From assembly GCF_946479685.1 (NCBI RefSeq), contig NZ_CAMLGS010000039.1, positions 1-19,346 of the forward strand: a stretch of 19,346 bases of DNA, in the 5' to 3' direction. Made by a program: the position numbers and the translations under genes. Positions 9,106 to 15,789 of the stretch are shown here, in pieces (position 1 is the first letter of the stretch; every line of letters starts with the position of its first letter). This DNA is from an uncultured Methylotenera sp. Lineage in GTDB: Bacteria > Pseudomonadota > Gammaproteobacteria > Burkholderiales > Methylophilaceae. The notes below the pieces were generated by a model. The model had not been told where the DNA came from, ran no database searches, and was given only the letters and a program-made list of their open reading frames with translations.

Positions 9106-9978
9106 CTAATCCCAGTGAGTGCTTACTATCAGCGGGTTCTTGCCGATGGTGACGCGGTCATTGCCACCTAGGTCTTTGATGGTGCTGATGTCGACCAAGC
9201 CGCTTTGTGCCATCAGGTCTGCCACTGAGCTTGCCTGATTGTAACCGTGCTCCAGCATCAGCCAGCCTTGCGGCAGGAGGTGGAGCAAGCTGTGCGCAAT
9301 AATTTCGCGGATATCATCCAAGCCATCCGTGCCCGAGGCTAGTGCGGACATTGGCTCGAATCTCAAATCCCCCTGCGTTAGGTGGCTGTCGTCTTGTTCA
9401 ATATAAGGCGGGTTGCTGACAATCAGGTTAAATCTCTCACCCTCCACTGCTGAAAACCAGTGGCCCAAACTAAAGCGCACATGCGCTAAGTTTAATTGTT
9501 GGGCGTTGTGCTCAGCAATGCGCAGTGCGGCTGCTGATGCGTCCACTGCTGTTACTTCGGCATGTGGGCGATGCTTGGCAATTGCCAGGGCGATGGCACC
9601 GGTGCCAGTGCCTAAATCCAGTATGGCGCAGCTGGTATCAAAAGGCGCCTTTTCTAAGGCGGCTTCGACCAGTGTTTCAGTATCCGGGCGTGGGATGAGT
9701 GTGTCAGGTGTAACGCTGAGGTTTAGCCCGTAAAACTCGCGGCAGCCTAAGATGTAGGCAACCGGTTCGCCTAGCAGGCGGCGCGTCAGCAGCGCATTAA
9801 AGTCGGCGTTGTCTGGTAATTGGTCGAGCTCGTGCGCGAGTAGCCAAGCGCGGTTTACCTTGAGCGCAGTTTGCAGCAGCAGCTGCGCCTCAAGTTTTGC
9901 GTCATTAGCCTCTAGCGCTAATTGCTGCATCAGGCGCTGCTGTGCTTCAACCCAAGTAGTGCGGACGGTTTGCGTCAA
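9106..9978 (-). CDS. prmC: Release factor glutamine methyltransferase
   Basis: PrmC methylates the glutamine of the GGQ motif in RF1 and RF2, raising termination efficiency. The 290 residues show the N-terminal helical domain with LLTRRLLGEPVAYILG (63-78), TLIPRPDTE (93-101), the SAM-binding motif DLGTGTGAIALAIA (121-134) and the catalytic NPPY (189-192). The start is TTG at 9978; the next ATG (residue 17) would remove part of the conserved N-terminal domain, and no ATG or GTG lies closer. It sits directly downstream of its substrate gene prfA, the standard hemA-prfA-prmC order. No clear Shine-Dalgarno sequence. Confidence 0.95.
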   Translation of the reverse strand: MTQTVRTTWVEAQQRLMQQLALEANDAKLEAQLLLQTALKVNRAWLLAHELDQLPDNADFNALLTRRLLGEPVAYILGCREFYGLNLSVTPDTLIPRPDTETLVEAALEKAPFDTSCAILDLGTGTGAIALAIAKHRPHAEVTAVDASAAALRIAEHNAQQLNLAHVRFSLGHWFSAVEGERFNLIVSNPPYIEQDDSHLTQGDLRFEPMSALASGTDGLDDIREIIAHSLLHLLPQGWLMLEHGYNQASSVADLMAQSGLVDISTIKDLGGNDRVTIGKNPLIVSTHWD

Positions 9979-10012
9979 TGAATTGTCTTTGTTGTTGATT
10001 GTCTGTGCTAAT

Positions 10013-10076
10013 TAGCTGTTTTCACAATTAATTATCTTCGCGACTAGATATCTTCACACCTAGTTATCTTCACCCA
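10013..10076. repeat. Four tandem 16-bp units across the prfA stop codon
   Basis: Four contiguous 16-base units start at 10013, 10029, 10045 and 10061. On the plus strand they read TAGCTGTTTTCACAAT, TAATTATCTTCGCGAC, TAGATATCTTCACACC and TAGTTATCTTCACCCA. Neighbouring units match at 11-13 of 16 positions, with TTC at the same phase in all four. The last unit contains the end of prfA (last codons and part of the stop), and the others fill most of the gap before prmC. On the minus strand the shared core is GAAGATA. Confidence 0.85.
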
Positions 10077-11142
10077 GGCTAGCTAACAAGTCAGCCTGAT
10101 GCTCAGCTGCCAGTGCACCTATCAGTTCATCCATATCGCCCTCGGTAATCGCGTCGATTTTGTACAGAGTCAGGTTGATACGGTGATCCGTAATGCGGCC
10201 TTGTGGGTAGTTGTAGGTGCGAATGCGCTCAGAGCGGTCACCGCTACCAATCAGGCTCTTACGCTCACTGGCGATTTTGCTTTGCTGCTCGTCCACTTGT
10301 TTGGCTTTAATGCGTGCCGCCAGTACGGCAAAGGCTTGTGCCTTGTTGGCGTGCTGGCTGCGGCCTTCCTGACATTCCACCACGATGCCGGTAGGCGCAT
10401 GGGTTAAGCGTACCGCTGAGTCGGTTTTGTTAATGTGCTGACCACCGGCACCTGACGCACGGAATGTATCGATACGTACGTCTGCCGGATTGATGACCAC
10501 GTCAGACACTTCATCTGCTTCTGGCAAGATTGCCACGGTACAGGCGCTGGTGTGGATGCGGCCTTGGGTTTCGGTGTCCGGCACGCGCTGCACACGGTGA
10601 CCGCCGCTTTCAAATTTTAGTTTTGAATACGCACCATAGCCTTCGATCTTGGCGATAATTTCCTTGTAGCCGCCCATTTCGCCCTCGTTGGCTGACATCA
10701 CTTCCACTTTCCAGCCTTGGCGTTCAGCGTAGCGTGAGTACATGCGATATAAATCACCGGCAAATAGGCCAGACTCATCGCCGCCGGTACCAGCGCGAAT
10801 TTCCAGAAAGATGTTTTTGTCATCATTTGGGTCTTTTGGCAGTAGCAGGGTTTGCAGTGCGGTTTCAATCGTCTCCAGCTTGGCCTTGCCTGCTTCAATT
10901 TCTTCCTGCGCAAATGCCTTCATCTCTGGGTCGTTCAGCATGGTTTGCGCTTCGTTGATATCGGCTTCAGCTTGCTCAAATGCGCGGTATTGCTCCACAA
11001 TAGGCGTGATCTCCGCATGCTCGCGCGTCAATTTGCGGTAGTTGTCCATATTGTCAGTGATGCCCTCACTGCTCATTAAGCGGTCAATTTCATCTAAACG
11101 CTCGCTTAAATTAGCGAGCTTGGTAATCATGCTTGGTTTCAT
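10060..11142 (-). CDS. prfA: Peptide chain release factor 1
   Basis: RF1 reads UAG and UAA stop codons and triggers peptidyl-tRNA hydrolysis. The 360 residues start MKPSM-TKL, like E. coli RF1. They contain the stop-codon-reading tripeptide of the PxT class as PDT (188-190) in [15 protein letters not shown], and the catalytic GGQ at 233-235, whose Gln235 is the PrmC target. [13 protein letters not shown] near the C-terminus is also diagnostic. A GAGA stretch about 10 bases ahead may be the ribosome-binding site. The gene itself ends in TAG, an RF1-specific stop. Its last bases form one unit of a 16-bp tandem repeat that continues into the gap. Confidence 0.97.
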   Translation of the reverse strand: MKPSMITKLANLSERLDEIDRLMSSEGITDNMDNYRKLTREHAEITPIVEQYRAFEQAEADINEAQTMLNDPEMKAFAQEEIEAGKAKLETIETALQTLLLPKDPNDDKNIFLEIRAGTGGDESGLFAGDLYRMYSRYAERQGWKVEVMSANEGEMGGYKEIIAKIEGYGAYSKLKFESGGHRVQRVPDTETQGRIHTSACTVAILPEADEVSDVVINPADVRIDTFRASGAGGQHINKTDSAVRLTHAPTGIVVECQEGRSQHANKAQAFAVLAARIKAKQVDEQQSKIASERKSLIGSGDRSERIRTYNYPQGRITDHRINLTLYKIDAITEGDMDELIGALAAEHQADLLASLGEDN

Positions 11143-11172
11143 TGTGTGTTTCTCAAGATTTATTGCTACATT

Positions 11173-11229
11173 GAATTCTTAATAAAGTGAATTCTGTTTA
11201 ACTTTTAATTTGGCTTAACTTTTAATCTG
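11173..11229. repeat. Tandem repeats at the hemA stop codon and in the hemA-prfA gap
   Basis: Two 17-base units, GTTTAACTTTTAATTTG (11196-11212) and GCTTAACTTTTAATCTG (11213-11229), match at 15 of 17 positions. The second contains the hemA stop codon (11215-11217) and its last codons. Next to them a weaker 16-base pair begins GAATTCT at 11173 and 11189 (11 of 16 matches, overlapping the first pair by a few bases). Most of the 72-bp gap is therefore decayed tandem duplication. Confidence 0.8.
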
Positions 11230-12459
11230 ATATAAGTCTTTTAGTATTTCTTCTAGTTTGGCGTGTTCGTCACCATGCGTTTTGTTTAAAGCATGGCTAG
11301 GCGCATGTAAAAACTTGTTGGTGAGCGCCACGCTCAATGCTTCTAGCGCTTTTTCTGCGGATTCGCCTTTTTGCAGCAGCTTGTACGCTTTTTCCAGCTC
11401 GGCTTTGCGCATATGCTCCGCTTGGTCACGCAGTGCCTTAATAGTGGGGACGGCATCGCGCTTTTTAAACCACTGCATAAAGTTTTCAACGCGCGTTTCT
11501 ACGATCATTTCCGCTTCTACCGCGGCCGTTTGCCGGTTTTCAATACCGTCAGACACCACTTGCGCTAAATCATCCACGGTATATAAGAAGACGTCGTCCA
11601 ACTCAGCCACTTCAGGTTCAATGTCGCGCGGTACGGCTAAATCGACCATGAAAATCGGGCGGTGACGGCGTGCTTTGATGGCGCTTTCCACCATGCCAAG
11701 GCCGATAATGGGCAGGGTGCTGCCGGTGGAAGTAATGACGATGTCAAAATTGGCAAAATGCGCCGGTAAGTCATTTAGCAGCATGGCTTCGCCATGGATT
11801 TTCTGCGCCAAATTAGAGCCCCGCTCAATGGTGCGGTTGGCGATGGTCATGCTTTTGGGTTTTTGTGCAGCAAAGTGGTCAGCGCACAGTTCTATCATTT
11901 CTCCGGCGCCAATAAACAATACTTTTTGCTCGCTGATATCGCCAAAAATACGCTGCGAGAGTTTGACTGCGGCGGCTGCCATGGAAATGGAGTTGGCGCC
12001 GATGTCGGTATTGGTGCGCACTTCTTTGGCTACTTCAAACGTGCGTTGAAACAGTTTGTGCAGCAGGGTGCCCAGCGTGCCGGCGTCTTGGGCGATTTTT
12101 ACCGATTGCTTGAATTGGCCTAAAATCTGCGGCTCACCCAGCACCATGCTGTCTAGACCGGAAGCTACGCGGAATGCGTGTTTTACCGCTTCATCGTCCG
12201 GCAGCGTGTAAATGTAAGGTGCAATCGCCGTTGGTTCAATTTTATGATATTGCGATAGCCAGGCCAGTGCCTTTTGTGGGTCATCCGTGCTGCAATAGAG
12301 TTCGGTACGGTTACAGGTGGACAAAATAGCCGCCTCCGAAGCGTCGTGCAGGGTTAGCTCGCGCAGGGCGCTGCCTAGATGTTCGCTGTTAAAAGCGACA
12401 TGCTCACGGATTTGGATGGGGGCGGTTGTGTGGTTCACGCCTATAACATATAACTGCAT
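11215..12459 (-). CDS. hemA: Glutamyl-tRNA reductase
   Basis: HemA reduces glutamyl-tRNA(Glu) with NADPH to glutamate-1-semialdehyde, the first committed step of C5 haem synthesis. The 414-residue form starts [15 protein letters not shown], the family N-terminus. The catalytic cysteine is Cys49 in [11 protein letters not shown], and the NADPH-binding loop is [10 protein letters not shown]. The C-terminal helical dimerisation region runs from about residue 310. The frame can be extended 12 codons to a TTG at 12495, but family alignment favours the ATG at 12459. No strong ribosome-binding site is visible for either. It heads the minus-strand run and is divergent from rpe across 117 bp. Confidence 0.95.
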   Translation of the reverse strand: MQLYVIGVNHTTAPIQIREHVAFNSEHLGSALRELTLHDASEAAILSTCNRTELYCSTDDPQKALAWLSQYHKIEPTAIAPYIYTLPDDEAVKHAFRVASGLDSMVLGEPQILGQFKQSVKIAQDAGTLGTLLHKLFQRTFEVAKEVRTNTDIGANSISMAAAAVKLSQRIFGDISEQKVLFIGAGEMIELCADHFAAQKPKSMTIANRTIERGSNLAQKIHGEAMLLNDLPAHFANFDIVITSTGSTLPIIGLGMVESAIKARRHRPIFMVDLAVPRDIEPEVAELDDVFLYTVDDLAQVVSDGIENRQTAAVEAEMIVETRVENFMQWFKKRDAVPTIKALRDQAEHMRKAELEKAYKLLQKGESAEKALEALSVALTNKFLHAPSHALNKTHGDEHAKLEEILKDLYQIKS

Positions 12460-12576
12460 AAGTGTAATTTTGAGGGATTGGCTTATGTTAAGCAAGAAGC
12501 ATCATCTTATTAGTGAGAAATAAGGGTAAAATAACGCTTTAAACTGATTAATAAATTTAATTTGACGGATATTGCC

Positions 12577-13287
12577 ATGGATAAAACTTTTAGAATTGCC
12601 CCAAGTATTCTTTCTGCGAACTTTGCCAAACTTGGTCAAGAGATCGAGGACGTGATTACTTCTGGCACAGACATCGTGCATTTTGACGTAATGGACAACC
12701 ACTACGTACCTAACTTAACCATTGGCCCATTGGTATGTGATGCAATCCGCGAAACTGCAAAAAAAGTAGGCGCATTGATTGACGTGCATTTAATGGTAAA
12801 ACCAGTGGATCGTATTATTCCTGACTTTGCAAAAGCAGGTGCAAACATCATTACTTTCCACCCAGAAGCTTCTGAGCATATCGATCGCAGCTTGGCGATG
12901 ATTCGTGATTTGGGCTGTAAGTCTGGCTTGGTGTTCAATCCAGCGACACCATTAAGCTACTTAGACCACGTGATGGATAAAGTGGATATGGTGTTGTTGA
13001 TGTCAGTGAACCCTGGTTTCGGCGGTCAAAAATTCATTCCTGAAACTTTGAACAAGTTAAAACAAGCGCGTGCACGTATCGACGCATACTACGAAAAAAC
13101 CGGCCGTCAAATCTGGTTGGAAGTAGATGGTGGCGTGAATGCACAAAACATTGCAGAAATTGCACGTGCTGGCGCGGATACTTTCGTTGCTGGTTCAGCG
13201 ATTTTTGGCTCACCAAAAGATACCGATGCAAACCGCTACAACACTGTAGTAGCTGAAATGCGCGCTTCTTTAGCAACTGTAAAATAA
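12577..13287 (+). CDS. rpe: Ribulose-phosphate 3-epimerase
   Basis: Rpe interconverts ribulose 5-phosphate and xylulose 5-phosphate in the pentose-phosphate pathway; in ribulose-monophosphate methylotrophs it also serves formaldehyde fixation. The 236 residues form a TIM barrel with [14 protein letters not shown] (8-21), the metal-site residues in [13 protein letters not shown] and [19 protein letters not shown], and EVDGGVN. I use the ATG at 12577 with GACGGA about 7 bases upstream; a TTG five codons earlier is possible. A TAAAAT at 12527-12532 could be a -10 box, without a good -35. Codon choice (GCA, GTA, CCA, TTA/TTG, few CTG) differs from neighbours and suggests high expression. A strong terminator follows. 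Confidence 0.96.
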   Translation: MDKTFRIAPSILSANFAKLGQEIEDVITSGTDIVHFDVMDNHYVPNLTIGPLVCDAIRETAKKVGALIDVHLMVKPVDRIIPDFAKAGANIITFHPEASEHIDRSLAMIRDLGCKSGLVFNPATPLSYLDHVMDKVDMVLLMSVNPGFGGQKFIPETLNKLKQARARIDAYYEKTGRQIWLEVDGGVNAQNIAEIARAGADTFVAGSAIFGSPKDTDANRYNTVVAEMRASLATVK

Positions 13288-13303
13288 GCGTTTTATATCT
13301 GAG

Positions 13304-13337
13304 ATGCCTAGTCGCTAACTGGCGGCTAGGTATTTTT
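13304..13337 (+). terminator. Rho-independent terminator after rpe
   Basis: A 12-bp stem pairs 13304-13315 (ATGCCTAGTCGC) with 13322-13333 (GCGGCTAGGTAT), with a 6-nt loop and two G-U pairs. It is followed by TTTT to 13337. It lies 16 bp after the rpe stop, so rpe is likely a single-gene transcript and gph has its own promoter downstream. Confidence 0.85.
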
Positions 13338-13407
13338 AAATGAAGTGCTTTTAAATTAGATAGTTTTAAATTAGATACTCTTAAAATCATATCTGACTTT
13401 AAAATCA
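13334..13407. repeat. 15-bp tandem repeat between rpe and gph
   Basis: TTTTAAATTAGATAG (13349-13363) and TTTTAAATTAGATAC (13364-13378) are adjacent and differ at one base. A weaker unit starting TTTTAAAT at exact 15-base phase (13334) overlaps the T-tail of the rpe terminator. Another starting TCTTAAAA follows at 13379. The 9-mer TTAAAATCA then recurs at 13381 and 13399. The block ends about 27 bp before the gph ATG, so it also covers the region where the gph promoter should be. Confidence 0.8.
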
Positions 13408-13433
13408 GCGTTATTGCAAAAAAGTAAATCGTC

Positions 13434-14099
13434 ATGGGATTTAATGTCAAAGTCGTCATGTTTGATCTTGACGGTACATTGGTGAACACTGCGCCTGAAA
13501 TTGCCGTTGCGGCAAATCAGATGCTGGACGCATTAAACTTACCCAACAAATCACCGGCGCAGATTGCGCGTTATATCGGTGAGGGGGCGCAAATGCTGGT
13601 TAAGCGCTGCGTAACCAATGATGCGCAGGACGAGCCGGATGATGCTCTGCTACATGATGCGCAGGTATTGTTCTTTGAACACTACGCGCAAAACGTAACC
13701 AGTAGCCAGCCATATCACGGCGCACTGGAAACGCTGGATAAACTCAAGCGTAAAGGCTTTAAGCTTGCGTGTGTGACCAATAAGCCGGAAAAATTCACAC
13801 TGCCGCTACTGCATGCGGCAGGCCTAAGCGATTTCTTTGAAGTAGTGGTATCCGGAGATACGCTACCTAAAAAGAAACCCAACCCGATGCAATTGCATCA
13901 TATCTGCAAAAAATTAGACGTGCTGGAAACAGAATCTATGCTGGTAGGAGATTCTGATACAGATGTAGTAGCCGCGCACGCCGCAGGATGCTATATTGTT
14001 ACTGTGCCTTATGGGTACAACCAAGGTAAGGCCATTGATGAGAGCATGGTGGACGCTACCATCGACCATTTACCTGACTTAATTAATTTATTAAGCTAA
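13434..14099 (+). CDS. gph: Phosphoglycolate phosphatase (HAD family)
   Basis: Gph removes phosphate from 2-phosphoglycolate, which arises from DNA 3'-end repair or oxygenase side reactions. The 221 residues have all HAD motifs: DLDGT with Asp11 and Asp13, Thr115 in CVTNKP, Lys148 in KKKPNP, and GDSDTD (172-177). The cap domain lies at about 20-90. Position between rpe and trpE is the usual betaproteobacterial arrangement and supports the gph name over other HAD phosphatases. The ribosome-binding site is poor; an internal ATG at residue 9 is too close to the active site to be likely. The last codons and stop belong to a 17-18-bp tandem repeat. Confidence 0.88.
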   Translation: MGFNVKVVMFDLDGTLVNTAPEIAVAANQMLDALNLPNKSPAQIARYIGEGAQMLVKRCVTNDAQDEPDDALLHDAQVLFFEHYAQNVTSSQPYHGALETLDKLKRKGFKLACVTNKPEKFTLPLLHAAGLSDFFEVVVSGDTLPKKKPNPMQLHHICKKLDVLETESMLVGDSDTDVVAAHAAGCYIVTVPYGYNQGKAIDESMVDATIDHLPDLINLLS

Positions 14100-14134
14100 T
14101 TAATATTTATAAACATAACTTTTAAACATAACTT
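14080..14134. repeat. Tandem repeats at the gph stop codon and just after
   Basis: TAATTAATTTATTAAGC (14080-14096) is followed by TAATTAATATTTATAAAC (14097-14114), matching at about 14 of 18 aligned positions with one inserted base. The second unit begins with the gph stop codon. Immediately after, the 11-mer AAACATAACTT occurs at 14111-14121 and 14124-14134, giving two 13-base units. The sequence is very AT-rich, so some similarity is expected by chance; the 13-base pair is the firmer one. Confidence 0.65.
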
Positions 14135-14139
14135 CGAAT

Positions 14140-14220
14140 ATGAAGCATATCGCAGACGACTATTTGTACGACAAGTTTCTTAATGATTCTTCTGGTTGGC
14201 GAAGCTCTTGGCAACGCTAA
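14140..14220 (+). CDS. Putative trp leader peptide (26 codons, two Trp)
   Basis: A short ORF runs from ATG 14140 to TAA 14218-14220. It encodes 26 residues with Trp at positions 20 and 24 (UGG at 14197-14199 and 14209-14211); the end reads SSGWRSSWQR. Two Trp in 26 residues, close to the C-terminus and just ahead of a terminator hairpin in front of trpE, is the arrangement of a transcription-attenuation leader. Weak point: there is no recognisable ribosome-binding site before the ATG. I have no knowledge of this peptide from other species. Confidence 0.5.
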   Translation: MKHIADDYLYDKFLNDSSGWRSSWQR

Positions 14221-14230
14221 TGTACGAAGG

Positions 14231-14267
14231 GCAGCGCATACATCACCGATGTGGCGTGCAGTTTTTT
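14231..14267 (+). terminator. Probable trpE attenuator (terminator hairpin)
   Basis: The arm 14231-14244 pairs with 14248-14259 around an ACC loop. Core pairs are ACATC/GATGT (14240-14244 with 14248-14252), then CGC with GCG and an outer GC with GC, with two single-A bulges. The hairpin is followed by AG and six T (14262-14267). It lies 10 nt after the leader-ORF stop and 31 nt before the trpE ATG. Competing pairings exist: GCAACGC (14211-14217) can pair with the right arm GCGTGC (14254-14259), and ATGTA (14220-14224) with TACAT (14239-14243) in the left arm. Confidence 0.65.
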
Positions 14268-14298
14268 AAGAACACGAAAATATAGTCTTAGGAAGTTT

Positions 14299-15780
14299 AT
14301 GTTAAATACGATTAATCAAGAAGAATTCAATGCCTTGGCAGCGCAGGGCTACAACCGCATCCCCCTGGTACTCGAAACCTTTGCTGACCTCGATACCCCG
14401 CTTTCGCTCTACTTAAAACTCGCTAACCAGCCGTTTTCATATTTGTTGGAGTCAGTGCAGGGTGGCGAACGCTTTGGCCGTTACTCCATAATTGGCTTGC
14501 CGGCAAAAGTGCGCATCGTAGCGCATGGCAAAAATATTCAGGTATTGGAAGGTGATACCGTAGTGGAGAGCGTGGAAAATACCAATCCACTAGACTTTGT
14601 AAAAAGCTACCAAGCACGCTTTAAAACGCCGCCTTACGAGGGCTTGCCTAGATTCACTGGCGGTTTGGCCGGTTACTTTGGCTACGAAACGGTGCGTTAT
14701 ATTGAAAAGCGCCTAGCCAACAATGTAAAACCTGATGCGATTAATACGCCAGATGTGTTGCTGATGGTATCTGAGCAACTGGCGGTGGTGGATAACTTAA
14801 GCGGTAAGCTGTACTTTATTGTGTACGCGGATGCTGCAGTGCCTGGCGCTTACGAGCAAGCTAAGCAGCGCTTAAATGAGTTGATGCAAAAGTTAAGAAG
14901 CACGGTCTCCATTCCTAAATCTGTCGCTACTGAAAAAACCACGGCCAGCTCAGAGTTCGGTGAGGACAACTTTAAAGCCGCCGTGAAACGTGCCCAGCAG
15001 TATATTTTAGATGGCGATATCATGCAGGTGGTGTTATCACAGCGTATGGCGCAGAAGTTTTCTGCACCGCCATTATCGCTGTATCGTGCCTTGCGTAGCC
15101 TCAATCCATCGCCTTATATGTTCTATTACGACATGGGCGACCATCATGTAGTGGGCGCGTCACCTGAGATTTTAGTGCGTTTGGAAAATGGCACCGTGAC
15201 CGCACGCCCGATTGCCGGCACCAGACCACGCGGTAAATCCCGTGAGCAAGATATTGCACTGGCTGAAGAGTTATTGGCAGATCCGAAAGAGCGTGCCGAG
15301 CATGTGCAATTGATGGACCTGGGACGTAACGATGTGGGCCGTGTAGCGGTGACAGGTTCAGTGAAAGTGACTGACAACATGATGATAGAGCGCTACTCAC
15401 ACGTGATGCATATTGTGAGCAACGTCGAGGGTAAGCTCAAGCCGGGCATGGACGCAATTGATGTGATTAAAGCCACTTTCCCTGCCGGCACTGTGTCTGG
15501 TGCGCCTAAAGTACGTGCCATGGAAATCATCGATGAATTAGAGCCTAGCAAGCGCGGTATTTATGCCGGTGCCGTAGGTTACTTGGGCTTTAATGGTGAT
15601 ATGGACGTCGCCATTGCGATTAGAACCGGCGTGATTAAAGATAATATGCTCTATGTGCAGGCGGGTGCCGGTATCGTGGCAGACTCGGTCCCTGACAGTG
15701 AGTGGATGGAAACGCAGAACAAGGCACGGGCAGTACTCAGAGCTGCCGAGTTGGTGCAAGACGGTCTTGATATCAGCTAA
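14299..15780 (+). CDS. trpE: Anthranilate synthase component I
   Basis: TrpE makes anthranilate from chorismate using ammonia supplied by TrpG, the first step of tryptophan synthesis. The 493 residues have the tryptophan feedback-site motif LLES at 49-52 and [10 protein letters not shown]. The chorismate-binding core includes [60 protein letters not shown] and [15 protein letters not shown]. The ATG at 14299 has AGGAAG just upstream. The frame is open to a GTG at 14251, but that start lies upstream of the attenuator T-run. trpG, trpD and trpC do not follow here; the next gene is a c-di-GMP protein 9 bp on, so they must be elsewhere. Confidence 0.96.
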   Translation: MLNTINQEEFNALAAQGYNRIPLVLETFADLDTPLSLYLKLANQPFSYLLESVQGGERFGRYSIIGLPAKVRIVAHGKNIQVLEGDTVVESVENTNPLDFVKSYQARFKTPPYEGLPRFTGGLAGYFGYETVRYIEKRLANNVKPDAINTPDVLLMVSEQLAVVDNLSGKLYFIVYADAAVPGAYEQAKQRLNELMQKLRSTVSIPKSVATEKTTASSEFGEDNFKAAVKRAQQYILDGDIMQVVLSQRMAQKFSAPPLSLYRALRSLNPSPYMFYYDMGDHHVVGASPEILVRLENGTVTARPIAGTRPRGKSREQDIALAEELLADPKERAEHVQLMDLGRNDVGRVAVTGSVKVTDNMMIERYSHVMHIVSNVEGKLKPGMDAIDVIKATFPAGTVSGAPKVRAMEIIDELEPSKRGIYAGAVGYLGFNGDMDVAIAIRTGVIKDNMLYVQAGAGIVADSVPDSEWMETQNKARAVLRAAELVQDGLDIS

Positions 15781-15789
15781 GCGCCTGTG

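Noticed and set aside
10013..10076. Repeat array as a CRISPR or replication-origin iteron set
   Set aside because: Units are contiguous with no spacers, degenerate, only 16 bp long and overlap the prfA end; no cas or replication gene is nearby.
12460..12495. HemA start at TTG 12495 and Rpe start at TTG 12562
   Set aside because: The family N-termini begin at MQLYVIG for HemA and shortly before IAPSILS for Rpe; the ATG starts fit better.
13034..13489. 151-codon minus-strand frame spanning the rpe end, the gap and the gph start
   Set aside because: It runs through a terminator and the AT-rich repeats, overlaps two certain genes and has no recognisable domain.
14251..14298. Longer TrpE starting at GTG 14251
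   Set aside because: It would place coding sequence through the attenuator T-run, lacks family similarity, and the ATG at 14299 has an AGGA site.
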